NCBI GenBank assembly: GCA_030062745.1
Contig: CP099846.1
Coordinates: 2,232,001 to 2,296,000, forward strand
Direction of reading: 5' to 3'
Length of the DNA stretch: 64,000 nucleotides
From: Capitulum mitella
Taxonomy: Eukaryota; Arthropoda; Thecostraca; Pollicipedomorpha; Pollicipedidae
The position numbers and the translations under genes are program-made. Positions 35,391 to 46,556 of the stretch are shown here, one piece after another. The notes under the pieces were generated by a model. The model saw only the letters and a program-made list of their open reading frames with translations. It did not search any database and was not told where the DNA came from. Each line of letters begins with the position of its first letter. Within the stretch, counting starts at the first letter, position 1.

Positions 35391-37879
35391 CAGCCGATCG
35401 GAGGCATGGCTCAAACGGAGTCAGATTATACTGACGTCCGCTGGGGCAACTCGCAGCGTTCTTGCGCACCTTCCTGGACACTGGTTTCGTCATTTGGGGA
35501 GCTCTGATCGCACGTTGCGGTTTACTGGGTGGACAAATGGAACACCAGTCGTGGGTGCACTAGCCCGCGATAGCACGGTCGTCCCTAGCCGTCCTGTAGA
35601 CTTTGTATAGCAAAAACGTAAGTCGTTAGTCTATAGGTCTACAGGTCCACGTTTTGCATCACGTTCAGTCATGCACTTACATCACGGTAGGATTTACGGC
35701 CATCGACGTCTCTCGTCTAAGCGCTATGCTGTATGTTACATGGAGAGTAATTGCCTTAATACAGCATATCACATGCGACGTTGAGAAATGGTCCTACACA
35801 CGTTATGCCAATGGACGTCGTTACAAAATCCGTTTTCTGTGATCAGCGGCGTCTTAAAGGATCGAATCAAATCATTTTTTTTTGGGGGGGGGGATTTAAC
35901 GTAGGACTGGGACTCTTTTTTTGAAAATGGGTTTGGGATTGAATTGTATTCCGGCTTATGATTCCTGATCCAGTCCTTTCCAGATCTTCTTAAAGTTTTA
36001 GACTAAAACTGGTCGTCAGCTGCCGCCTGCCAGTCGCCGCAGTCCAGAGGGTTCTGGTCACTCCTCTCATTCAGTAAATAAAACGCAGTTTTGTATGATC
36101 CTATTTTGACGAAAGCCACCATTCATGTCCCCGCGTATAAACAACATTGCCCACCCGCTGCTGGCCATGGCCTCATAACTGTCACCGGTTTCAAATACAT
36201 GCAGTGCTCATTTGCAGGCCGAATGGGCCACCGCGAAGTGAACAGCGCGCGTTGTTCGCAAAGAAATGCAAATCAGTATGCGCTTCTTAAAACAAGTGTT
36301 GGCAAGTATTATTAAACGTTGCTAAATAAGTGGATGACAAGCCATTCTGGTCTCACGCAAAGGGACAAGTTAGGAGGTCGGAGGGCGCTCAGTGGTCTTA
36401 GCGGACATCAGTTCAACATTATCATCCTTATGATATGAGTTTGCTTTACTTTCATGTCATTTTTATCGTACCGCCGGACGATAAGTTACGTTAAGCGTGC
36501 GGCACAAAATCAGCCGTCACCTGGAATTGGTCGGTCGGATTCAGGGGTCAGAGTCTACGCAGCAAGCCATAAGCTTAGCACGAACTCCAAACCTTAATAC
36601 CACCTCAGCATTCTGATTAGGTTTATAACAAGACCAGTAATTTAGAGAGACGACTGATCATGAAGATGGATGCTGAACTTAATGGGTAGCGGAGTTTTTG
36701 AGCGTCTGTGTTTCATTGGATATGTGTTTTCAATGGAAATCAGCACGTTTGAAGGAGGTAACACTCAACAGGTTGTTAGAACACGAGCTACTAGGAAATG
36801 AATCGTTCACGCTTTTGAAGCTTAGAAAAGACTAAAACTTTGGCGGGAATGAAAAAATATGTTGCCAGATGTAGAGTTGAATTATGTGTCTTGCCACACT
36901 GAAGGAATATTGGGATGCATTCCATTCAACTTTCGAAGAATTTAACAGTAGCAAAGTTGTATGGAATTAACGCATCAAAAATTGCTGTCCTTGATATTGC
37001 ATCTGAGGCTATACCGCCAACAGGCACAGGTGGAAGGGTTTCGATTAATGCCATTATCAACAACGCATTGTGCTTTTTTGCGCCGAAATGTTTTGTTGGT
37101 AAACCGGTACATAACACCCACAGATTCTGCTACTAATAAAAAGTGCACAGAGGGAATTCAACGCGATGAAAAATATGCCACCATTTACCCAACAGAAACA
37201 CTCGAAAACGGTCCGCTTCCCATTTGCGGAAATCATCAACGTCCAGGTCTATAACGAAAGTAAATGTCCGAGCAGAAAAGGATTGGATTGCTTTGAATCT
37301 TTATTTACACTCCATCTCACGAGATGGATTTGGGTTTGAATCTGAAATCCATTTCCCAGCGTAGATTTAGTTCTAAGTTTTAAAACCCTTTTCTCGGGAT
37401 TTGCTAATGCCCTGTCATTGGCTAGGGGAGCCGTTTGATATCGTTTTGACCTTTGACAGAGTTTCGGCCTTCTCTGTTTATGGCTCGGGACCCAAATAAC
37501 CTACGAGATACTAGATCAAAATCCTTCAACCCCCGATGCTCTAATATTTCCCAACTATTGCACGTCTAACCTCACTATACCAACGTGACAACCACGATTA
37601 TAACCGATGGGGAGGGGGGTTGGCCGGTGGGCCTCCAACTTTGGGGGACCTCCTCCGTCGGCATGCATTACGTTTGCTGCGCCACCAGCAGAGAACGCGG
37701 GATTTTCCTGGGTGGGAAGGGAAGTCGCTAGTTTTCCACTGGAGGTGGGGATCGAGTTGCTGCAGTTTTATTAGGTCTCCTCGTGAGGCAACCTGCAATA
37801 CCTTTGTTTTGTAACTACTAGCTACGAACTGTGATTACAAGTGAGATTTAAAGCTGCAAGAATTCCCTTTCATATGTGC
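35391..37879. other. Intergenic, nothing recognised
   Basis: T-run then G-run at 35873-35893 and a short hairpin CCATCTCACGAGATGG at about 37312. No gene, TE terminus or RNA seen. Confidence 0.4.
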
Positions 37880-38640
37880 CCTTCAGAGGCCAGCTTCGGG
37901 GGACTCTTTAGCCTAACACGAACCCTGTAGGCCAACAGGTCGTCCTTTCCGGTCCTCCAGGAGTCCTTTCAGGCCGGCAGGGGGCCCATCTACAGGTTCG
38001 CAGGCGGGCTTGGTGCCGGCCACCAGGAACTACTCTATCTATGGCCTAAGAGGGGACCAAAGGTTTGAATGTCCCATTAATGAACCCATGTCCCCCATGG
38101 ATTGAACTTAACTCACCAAAATTGTTGTGTCGGGATTCCTTGCAGTTGCCAGTTGCCAGTTGCCCTTACGAGTCACGGCACGTGGGGTTCGGGTAACCTT
38201 GGACTGGAGCTGGTGAGGTTCGGTGAGTTGTAGCGTGGTTATGGCGTGGCCTTAGCCGTTTAATAAAGGCTGTAGTTTCCTACATGTTGTCTTAGTGACG
38301 ATTCCTACTACGAGGCTGGCACGTGCACGACACCACAAAAATGAGAATAACTAAAAATATCAAACTCGAGAATAAATGGATTTCCGGAGAGTTTTCAGTT
38401 TATTTGTTGGGTGGGGGGGGGGGGGGCGGTGGTTAAGTTTGTCCTAGCTCTCTCCTTGGCAAAATCCCGTCTATGTCCCTGCCTTCACAGACTGGCGAAA
38501 GTCACTACCAGGTTGGCAGGGAATCCTATCGGGTCGTCAGCGGTCCTTCACAGGGCGGCAAGGGCCCTCCGGCAAGGCGTCCTCTAACAGGTCAGGAAGG
38601 GCCCCCTTCATATGCCGCCAAGTCCTTAGCCAGTAAATCA
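37880..38640. repeat. Two stretches of a degenerate GC-rich minisatellite
   Basis: At 37880-38040 and 38480-38640, imperfect units of the type GGTC(G/T)TC...TCCTTTCAGGCCGGCAGGG recur about every 22-24 bp. AATAAA occurs between them at 38260-38265, with no gene seen. Confidence 0.35.
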
Positions 38641-38735
38641 GCTTTTACTAGTAAGAAACCCAAAACAGACGGCGACCCTAATCGTAGTACCTTTGTTCGA
38701 GAGGCCCGTAGTAGTAGTCGCGTAGTTCTCCATTT

Positions 38736-38754
38736 GTAGTAGTAGTAGTAGTAG
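38736..38754. repeat. (TAG)n microsatellite
   Basis: About six AGT/TAG triplets. Confidence 0.85.
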
Positions 38755-38759
38755 CAGTC

Positions 38760-38917
38760 CAGCACAGAGGGGTACGTTCCAGCCTGGATTCTGGGTTTTG
38801 AATGATGGATGAATGGAAAATGATGAATAGATGGGGACCAGAGAGGTCTCCTCCGTGCTAAAGAGGGGTCGAATTCCCCAAACCCCCATGGGTGCGCCTC
38901 TGCACTGTACTATTTTG
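38760..38917. mobile_element. Possible small MITE
   Basis: CAGCACAGAGGGG at the left and, read inward from the right, CAGTGCAGAGGCG match at 10 of 13 bases. The interior has GAATTCCCCAAACCCCCATG near 38870. No convincing target duplication was found. Confidence 0.3.
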
Positions 38918-39430
38918 TTGTCTGAAACGACACGGCTGCGTCTGACTGCGAAATCTGTCCGTGCGAAAGCAAGAGAACAGTGGGCTCTGGTGGACATTTC
39001 AGCAACTATGTTTAAACATTTCAACGCCAGGTGTCCTGTTGTTTGTTTCGACCCCGATACCAGTGGGAGTCTCAGGATACGTCGTCCGACAATCATGTCA
39101 TGTGGTCAGAAACAGGAGCAAGCTCCTGGGGACTTGATGTCGCATGGGAATGAAAGGTCACCATAGGAAATAAGCTATACCGACTGCATAAACGCTGCTG
39201 GGGAAGGGAAACCCCGGACAGTGATTACATTTTCCATCTCGCAATTTTCGTTCCAAAGTTCAGGGGTGGCTATTTCTGTACATGATGAGGGGCCGAGCCG
39301 AGGGCCCGACAACCTAACCTCCCTAAATGTGCGTTTCTCAACGGACTTAGCCCACTTTACTGTGACCAACGGAAATTTAAAGTTTTTTTGGTTACTATTC
39401 GTCAAATAAAAAGTTCCATTTCTCCCCGCA

Positions 39431-39450
39431 TATATATATATATATATATA
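39431..39450. repeat. (TA)10 microsatellite, left flank of the hAT insertion
   Basis: Pure TA run ending exactly where the hAT inverted repeat starts. Confidence 0.9.
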
Positions 39451-39979
39451 CATAGGTGGGCATCGTTACTAAAAAATGTAACTTCGTTACTCGTTACTCC
39501 GTTACTCAAAAAAGCCAGTCCGTTACTCGTTACTCCGTTACTCTGTCTTAAAAAGTAACGGAAGTTACCGTTACTCCGTTATTCCGTTACTTTTTTAAAT
39601 GCAGTGAAAACCAAGCGAACGCGGGTTTTAAGTCTTTTATGCTGCTTTGTGGTTGTAAAACGCATTCCATATATAAAGGGAAGAAACAAAAAGCGCTTAC
39701 CCAAAACACTCCGCTAGCTGCCCACTGCCCTCACCAGCCGTTGTAGAGTCGGCGGTGCCGGAACAACAGCCGCGGCGGGTATTCTACCACTGTGTTAGCC
39801 ACAATGTTCAAACCAACGAATTCCTGTTCATGAATCCGCCCTGAACATAATGGTCTCCGTTCAGAGCTCGTTTCGGTCTCGCGAACTTCTTGTTTTGTTT
39901 TGAAATTATGTGTGTGTATTAGTTTGTGTACGAGCGCGTGCGTGGAGGTAAGATTCCTGATACCCCTGACGCTTTTTTA

Positions 39980-40498
39980 ATACCAAACGACGAAGGACTC
40001 AAAAAACATATTGTGAAATAAAAGACTAAAAAAAGGTGCTTTAGTACCTCTTCAGCACCCTTGAAAAGACAAATTAGCTATAAAAACATGGTCATAAGTA
40101 AGATGCAACGGAGTATGTTAGCCGTTCACAAGTGGAACATTTTGGAACGATGACGTTACCTGACATGACCCCTGTGAAAGGCCAAAATTGATATCAATGA
40201 ACTCGCTATTGTCTTACGGTTCAGTATATGTCGCTTAAGTTCAGCTTTTCAGGGACAAGGTATTGTGTCTATTTACCTAATTCCAAGGACGTGTTTTGAC
40301 CTTTCATGGCGTCTGGTGGCCTCAAAATTGACCTGAGGTCAAAACCCTTGAATGTTTTCGTCTCGGTTTGACAAAACATTTCTGCCGGTGTTTTCCTTTT
40401 TTCCGTGCGATATATGGGAGCCGAGATCCTGGGAGGTGCCGAAATCCGCGCTCCCCTCCGGCCGGGCAAAGGGCATTCTGAGCCCGGCCGGAGACGGG
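39980..40498. mobile_element. Right part of a further TTAA element inside the hAT element
   Basis: The right end GAGACGGG is followed by TTAA (40499-40502). Just inside is the palindrome CCGGCCGGGC...GCCCGGCCGG at about 40458-40492. TGACCTGAGGTCA lies at about 40331, as in family B. The left end is not visible, so the start coordinate is approximate. Confidence 0.4.
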
Positions 40499-40517
40499 TT
40501 AAAAACACTTCATTTAA

Positions 40518-41924
40518 CCCTATTCCCTGTGGGGGGCAGATTCTGCTACCCGTGTCTTTTTGCTTGTCGCCCCCACACTGTTTGCCGCAGCGCCACAAGA
40601 TTTTCTGGCATTTCATGGAACTGATACACATGTGTTTTGCCAACATTAAAAAAAAAATCGGTCCCGCAGAGGCGGTTCCAAGCCCCCGTTTTCGGCGGTA
40701 ATGTGCTGTGCGTGAAGCTGCAAAGTTGTGCGGTTCACTATCGTGACATTCTGAGTAGAAATAAAGATCACTGACTCATTTATATAGTCATACACATCCT
40801 AAACAATGCGTATGCACACACATTTTCAGGCGAACGCACACCCAAGTACTGAAAAAATGGGGGAGCACACTATTGTGCTTGTGGTGCTCTCCCAATTTTG
40901 TTTACCTGGATCCACCTCTGCGCTACATATAAACTTAAACTGGCTTGCTAGTTGTACATCTGATGTTTATATCACCCAAAACAAACAAAAACAAAGGAAA
41001 TTTCTTATTTCAAAAATCACCCTTCTTGCCCTCCCTGGAACTGCCTATGGTTTTCTATTTTAAATTTCAGCTTTCGGTATATAAAAGACTTGGACATTCC
41101 AAGCTGAACCGTGTTATTCCCATGAAAATTGGTTGGTAAACAAGGCCGCAGTGACCTTTCAAAAATCCCCAAATTTTGGAGTTTGTTTGCCCCCACGCCC
41201 TATTTTCGCAATTTTTGAATTTTTGGGGTCTGGAATTGGAGATCTCGTTGAAACATATTAAATGGCATTCATCCCATCAACATTGGACGAATGCATCTCG
41301 AGATCTCTGGAAGGGCGGGGAGGGGAGGGGGCAGAATTGGTAATCTTCACCTTTCGGCCAATGCATATTTTTCGAAGGTGCAAAAGTGGCAACGGCTCAT
41401 ATCATGTTTGAGTTTGGGTCCTCACTTCTGCGTCTACAAAAAATAATGTGTCAGCCGAAAGGTGTTTCGGCCAGTTGATATTTTTTTCGGGAACGCAGGA
41501 GTGGTAACTCGAATCGCATAGACAATGTAGCCTGTCCTCCAAGTTAAACATGATTTAACCTAACCTAACCTAAAACCTACTGTATGGTTGCAGGATTGCC
41601 CTAGATGGGCATGTAAAACTAATTTTCTGTTAGGTTCAATTTGCCTGTTTTTTGGTTTGGCTAGCTCGTATCGGCTGAAGGCAAACATGTGTCAACTGAA
41701 TCAAAATTCAAGAGTTACCTAACCAAGTCAGTTTACACATCCAGTAGGGGCCAGTGCTTAGAAAAATACCTGAATGGGCTAAATTGTTCACACAACTTGT
41801 GTTGCCACTTCCGCGTCTCCAAAAATTATGCGTAAGCGTCGGCCGAAAGGTAGATTGCCGCAGATCTGCCCCCCCCCCCCACCCCACAGGGTAATGTGAA
41901 TCTCACTGCCTGCAGAGAATATGG
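40518..41924. mobile_element. TTAA-flanked element nested inside the hAT element, family D
   Basis: TTAA at 40514-40517 and 41925-41928. Left end CCCTATTCCCTGTGGGG and right end read inward CCATATTCTCTGCAGG match at 10 of the first 12 bases. Both ends then have a G-run followed by GGCAGAT(T)CTGC. It is 1407 bp with no transposase. It contains the CCTAA run at 41557-41574 and a hairpin GGGAGCAC/GTGCTCTCCC at about 40861-40897. Confidence 0.6.
41557..41574. repeat. Short CCTAA run (arthropod telomere-like)
   Basis: Three consecutive CCTAA units (complement TTAGG), the arthropod telomere motif. It is too short to be an interstitial telomere and may be chance. Confidence 0.3.
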
Positions 41925-41986
41925 TTAAGGCAAATAGTCCAAGCAATAGTCGACAAGCTTCATAATTATGCTTCACTACTGACAAC

Positions 41987-42284
41987 TTATTGTGCACATT
42001 CTGTTCTCACCTGGAAATACCGTAAATAATGCTTCCTCTTGACATGTGCCTTTAGCCTTGAAAGGCCACTCTTGTGACCCTTGATTACAACCTCTTTCGG
42101 TCGGCACAGGACATACGTAAAAATGGCGTTTTTCCCCTCCTCCTTAAACTCAAAGTACGTTTCTAGACGTGGCCATTGGTGACCCAGACCAGGCTCGTCC
42201 TGTCTCCGAAGCTGAGGCACCGTCGGACTCGGAGTCAAGGTTTTCGACCTCCACTGGCGGCGTAAAGACGCCTTGATGGGACAT
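41987..42284 (-). pseudogene. BED zinc-finger N-terminus of a hAT transposase, frameshifted
   Basis: From an ATG at 42284 one frame reads MSHQGVFTPPVEVENLDSES, an acidic leader. The BED-like part (LETYFEFKEEGKNAIFTYVL, then CRPKEVV...GLSRLKAHVKRKH) is in a different frame, so one frameshift separates them. In the finger, the second Cys and the two His (H..KRKH) remain but the position of the first Cys is Tyr. BED fingers bind DNA at transposon ends. The frame ends at 41987. Nothing coding for the rest of the transposase was seen. Confidence 0.6.
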
Positions 42285-43008
42285 TTTAGTGTCAGGTAGT
42301 TAAAATTTCAGGCCAGTCAAGAATCAATCACCACTCCATCGCCCATGGACATCGCAGATCCAAGGCCATGGCGGCAGTAATCACGTGCTCAACAGCCTTG
42401 AGTGATCTTGGCGGGGAACCGTGTGGCGATGGTAAGCAATCCGTGACTAACTTGAGACAGCATTGAAAACTGCCGTCAGCTGGCTGTTCCAGTATAAATG
42501 ACAATAACTTTGATATCTTTTAGTCTGAAAATTGACGACTGGTTAATTTATAATTTTAAGTCATATCAAACTTACGCATAATTCAATACTTTTGTCCCAA
42601 AAGAGACCAAAGTCAGCTGGCCTTTATACTGAACCATTGCTGCCCGCTTGCCGTCAACGTTTATCAGCTGACGAATATTGTCAACAAGTCTACGCCGCGA
42701 TTGTCAGCTGAGTGCGCGCCCAGCCGCGCTTGTATCGCCGCACGCTATTGGGTGTTGGCTATTCAAGTAGCCAATGGCGTGTGCCGATGCAAATAAAGCC
42801 GGGCGGTGTCTGTAAGGAGTTTAAAAAGTAACGGAGTAACGGAGTAACGGAGTAACGGACCAAAAAGTAACGGAGTAACGGACCACAAAAGTAACTTCCG
42901 TTACTCAGTCCGTTACAACAAAATAAAAGTAACGGGTCCGTTACTCCGTTACTCAAAAAAGTAACTTCGTTAGTAACGGAGTAACGGAGTAACGGACCAG
43001 TGCCCACC

Positions 43009-43012
<4 letters not shown>

Positions 43013-43056
<44 letters not shown>
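43013..43056. repeat. (TA)n microsatellite, right flank of the hAT insertion
   Basis: Pure TA run starting exactly after the right inverted repeat. Together with 39431-39450 it looks like one microsatellite split by the insertion. Confidence 0.9.
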
Positions 43057-43062
<6 letters not shown>

Positions 43063-43701
43063 CAAAACAGAAACTTAAATAGATACATCGCTTTCGACTT
43101 TACTCTTTACTTTCTGCCTATCTCTTGTTTGTCGCGGCCGTTCTTTTCGTTATTATTACTCATTTTCCATTAAAACCAGCGTAAAATACTGGGGGCCAAA
43201 CCAACATAACGGGCGGTGGCAAATCAACATTGGGTGGACCAGGGCCCTCTCCAAAAAATACAAATTAACAACTCTGCCAAGGTTTACTGTAATAGTTATT
43301 TCCGCAGTGCAAAATGGCCCTTTTTAAGAGGAAATGATTTGACATCGATGTATTTCGCATTGCTGGTTTGGTACAATCCAATAAAGACAAACATGCCAAA
43401 TACGACAAAATCACCTGTACCAGACCAAGAATTCAGCCCAGGTTTCACTAGGCGTGATCGTCCCGGCAAACCCTGGGATTTTTTCGCATGTTTTCTGTTT
43501 TTTTTTTTTACGTGACGTTTTCACGTTTTTTCCCGTGATGTCCGGTATCGACGTGATCACGGTGGAACCTGATGATTTGCGGAGGGCGTTGCGTTTTGAT
43601 TTCCTCTGTTGTTTTACATTGTGTCTTCTCGTTTGCTGCGTTGCGTCGTTTACACGAACGTTTAAGTGTGTGAAGACTCGACTGCCTGCTCGGCTGGGTC
43701 C

Positions 43702-43983
43702 ATGGACCGCCGACTCCAGTCGATGCTGCTGTCGCTACGGCGCCGGCGAACGCGGGAACAGCGTGGCGCCAGGGCGTAATGGGTGCGGCCTGTACTGCAA
43801 CGTCGGGAGGATTGTGGCGCATTCCACACGCTGTACCGGCAAATGTATGAAAACGACCTAGGTGATGAGTCTCCAAGACGTCGATGTGAAGTCCAGGGGA
43901 AGATCCAAGACAGAATCACTGAGTCAGCAGCTCAGCTACGAACTCCAGTTTCGCCCGCTGAACGGCTAGCTGCGTTCGGTTAA
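43702..43983 (+). pseudogene. PIF/Harbinger transposase (HARBI1-like) N-terminal remnant
   Basis: The ATG at 43702 opens MDRRLQSMLLSLRRRRTREQ, then reaches an in-frame TAA at 43777. The frame then continues WVRPVLQRREDCGAFHTLYR and ends TPVSPAERLAAFG at 43983. The order Arg-rich start, WVRP.L.RR...G.FHTL, about 40 residues, then SPEERLA is the hallmark of the N-terminal region of Harbinger transposases, the DDE nucleases that mobilise these elements. The usual FRN..RM....FDELL helix segment between the two blocks is missing or scrambled. With the stop and the absent catalytic domain this is a dead fragment. Terminal repeats were not identified. Confidence 0.7.
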
Positions 43984-44310
43984 GAATCAGATAAATAATC
44001 GTCCTAAAATCAAGGTGGATCCCCAGCATCTTGAACGGAACTGACTTCTAAGTGCATTCACGTAAAATTACATTCGGAGTGTTTTGGTGTGAATCCAGAC
44101 ATTTACTTGGGTGTCACTTTACAGTTTGTCGCCGGCTAATTTGGGACGGACCCAAAAATGGTATTGGCATCCCCAGCATTTTTTAGAAGATTACATCTCT
44201 GGGCATGTTTCGATTTTAAGTGAAACCTGACGGTTTCGTACAGCATCTCCAGAATTATGCCACGTAACATTTTTCTATGTCCCTCGTCCCTGTTCTGCAA
44301 CTCCGCCTAG

Positions 44311-45282
44311 AGGTAGGGGAGAATCAGGTAATATCGGACGCCCATCTTAAATTGGTTGTAGTTAATTCCCAGATGGGCGCAAGTCTACCAAAAGATATTC
44401 AAATGAAAGATTAACTTTAAATCTAAAAATTTTAAGATTTTAGATTTAGATTTAGATTTAGATAAAATTAATTTTAGCTTTAATTGCTGCTGTGAGCATC
44501 CATTTAGCAGCAATAATTAAAAAAAAAAAAATTCTGAATCTTGGTTATTCTGGAATTTGAAAGTAGGTAACTTCAGACGGCAGTCCAAATTTACCCGATC
44601 TATGTCTGATACAAGAGGTGCTGGCTGAGGCTAAGCTGAAATTTCCTTGATTAACCACATGCCAGGTATTTAACTCAGACACCCACCGCCTTTGCTATTG
44701 CCGTCGGCTTGCTGCGTCACCGCTGCTGATGCTGCCGTCAGGCACCGAAAGTTGCATGGTCGATTCGTCGTAAATTTTCTGCCAGCCGGCCAGTTCTTAC
44801 GTGCTACCGCGCATTTCCAATAGAAAACGGCTTTAATAAAAATGCATTTCGTTGCTTCATATTAGAGCACAGGTTCCGGGTATTCGGGTATTATCGGACG
44901 GTGTCCAATATTAGCAGAAGTGCCGTGCCTTAAAAGGTACGATATGATGGCGAGGCAGGCGCTTTCAGCCATTTGCAGCCACTTCTAAAATGAAGTAAAT
45001 GCGCGAATACAATGTAAAATGATAACTGCGCACATTCCACTTCTGGATTGTTCGAAGCCAGGTGACAAGAAATCGGAAGTTCTAAAAACGGAAACAGTGG
45101 ATTCAAAGAAAAAATATTTACTTGGGACCTGCAACTCCTCGCATGCGCATCGCAGAAAAGAGAGATATTGGGTCCTCGCCAATTCCCCCAAAATAATATT
45201 TTCGACGTGAGTCTAGCCTGGAGGAGAAATGAGGGTGTCCCAAATTACCTACCGTCCGATATTACCCGAATCTCCCCCACCT
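44311..45282. mobile_element. DNA transposon/MITE with about 30-bp terminal inverted repeats
   Basis: Left end 44311-44340 starts AGGTAGGGGAGAATCAGGTA and ends ATATCGGACG. Right end 45253-45282 read inward starts AGGTGGGGGAGATTCGGGTA and ends identically. The two differ at only a few positions. An internal copy of the TATTATCGGACGG motif lies at about 44888. TA dinucleotides flank both ends, suggesting a Tc1/mariner-like target, but this is not certain. It is 972 bp with no recognisable transposase. Confidence 0.7.
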
Positions 45283-46197
45283 ATAGAAAGCGTTGTCTCT
45301 GTCGGAGTCGTCCGTCCGACTACGAGCAGTCTCTTCCGGAATTTATTTATTTATTGATTTATTTATGTATCAGTTTACTTATTTAGCTCATTCAGAACTA
45401 GTTCATTTTACCTTTGTCACTTATTCAGTTTGCTCTTTCAGCTCAAACACATAAACAGATCTATTTTGTTGTGCTTTGCACCATTTGTTGCTCATGAGAC
45501 AGTGGCAAGAAAGATCTGAACTTCAGACTGAGACAAGCTTCTCATCTTTTGCTAGACTTGGTTTTGCCTCACACCAAAGACCAATGCCGCCAGATGTGAA
45601 ATAATCTTTGAAATGTTTTCTGTATAGCTGGCAAATTAAACCTCACCCTGATCCACTAGACAAATCACTAGCTCATGAGTTCAGGAGCTGCCTTACTGCA
45701 GATGCTGTAAAGATTCAGTACCACCACTTAGTATGGAAATATGATCGCCTGGTCAACTTTCAAACATCCCGGATCACGCAAGAAACGCGAAAAAATTGAG
45801 AATTCTCGATTTGTTCGACGTTTTTGACGTGACGTCTTGCGCATTTTGCGAGACCAACCGAGCGTTCTTTCCATTTCTACGTGACCTTTTCTGCGTGTTT
45901 TCTGTGGCGTGCCAGTGCAACTTGCGCGACGGTTTTCCAAGAGACTGGATATCTTGAGGTCCATAATTTGCCGAAAAAAACGTTACCCGGCAAACACGTC
46001 TTGTGGAGCTTGGGCTTAACTTTGACGACTTTGCCAGAATCTTCTGGGCTTATAGCTGTCAGTTGTCACGTAGTTTTTCTGAACAGAGATCTTATCAGTT
46101 GTGCTCCTGCCTCTATTGGTTTCATGAAGATGGACTGCACCAACAATTTTTAAAGTACGGCCCATGACAAAAAGAAAATGTCAAAGATAATCGGGTA

Positions 46198-46510
46198 TCA
46201 TTGGACACATTTTTCAATGTGGACACATCTCACCTGATGTTTCCTTAACTTTAATGCTGGGTATCCCAGGGCTTGCTTGAGCTTGGATGTCATTTGAGCA
46301 AAAATACGGGTGCTGTTTGAAACAAGGTTTCGCCGCAATATTTGTTTTCTGAAATGTGAGCAATAGAAGTGTACCGGAGAGGTGCTGGAAGTACTAGATG
46401 CTTCCTCAGTACACCCAATGTACCTATCTAAAACCAGTAAATGGAATTTTCTGTTCTGTTGTCGGTGTAAGGTTACTAACAGTTTGGGAAGGGGTTCGTT
46501 TACCATGGTA
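46198..46510 (-). CDS. Open frame next to a TTAA element, hypothetical
   Basis: The frame from the ATG at about 46510 (MVNEPLPKLLVTLHRQQNRK...) encodes about 104 basic residues and stops at 46198. The open stretch extends upstream to 46662 but there crosses the terminus of the TTAA-flanked element at 46557, so the upstream part cannot be ancestral coding sequence. It may be a remnant exon or repeat coding debris. No family was recognised. Confidence 0.18.
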
Positions 46511-46556
46511 CGCTTAGTCTTCCTAAAGTTCAAGCTTGTTTTTGTCACAAACTTAA

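Larger units (their letters stand above)
39451..43012. mobile_element. hAT-like DNA transposon inserted in a (TA)n microsatellite
   Basis: Left end CATAGGTGGGCA and right end TGCCCACCTATG are perfect 12-bp inverted repeats. They are flanked on both sides by (TA)n, so an 8-bp TATATATA duplication is consistent but cannot be proved. Subterminal arrays of GTTACTC/GAGTAAC units fill 39465-39595 and 42829-43000. A BED-type zinc finger remnant lies inside at 41987-42284 (minus). The catalytic core and dimerisation domain of a hAT transposase were not found. Another element (40518-41924) is nested inside. Confidence 0.72.

Noticed and set aside
38127..38285. Possible solo LTR (TGT...ACA with AATAAA)
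   Set aside because: No matching flanking duplication, and the TG/CA ends are too short to be meaningful.
41557..41574. Interstitial telomere
   Set aside because: Only three CCTAA units, inside a transposon; insufficient.
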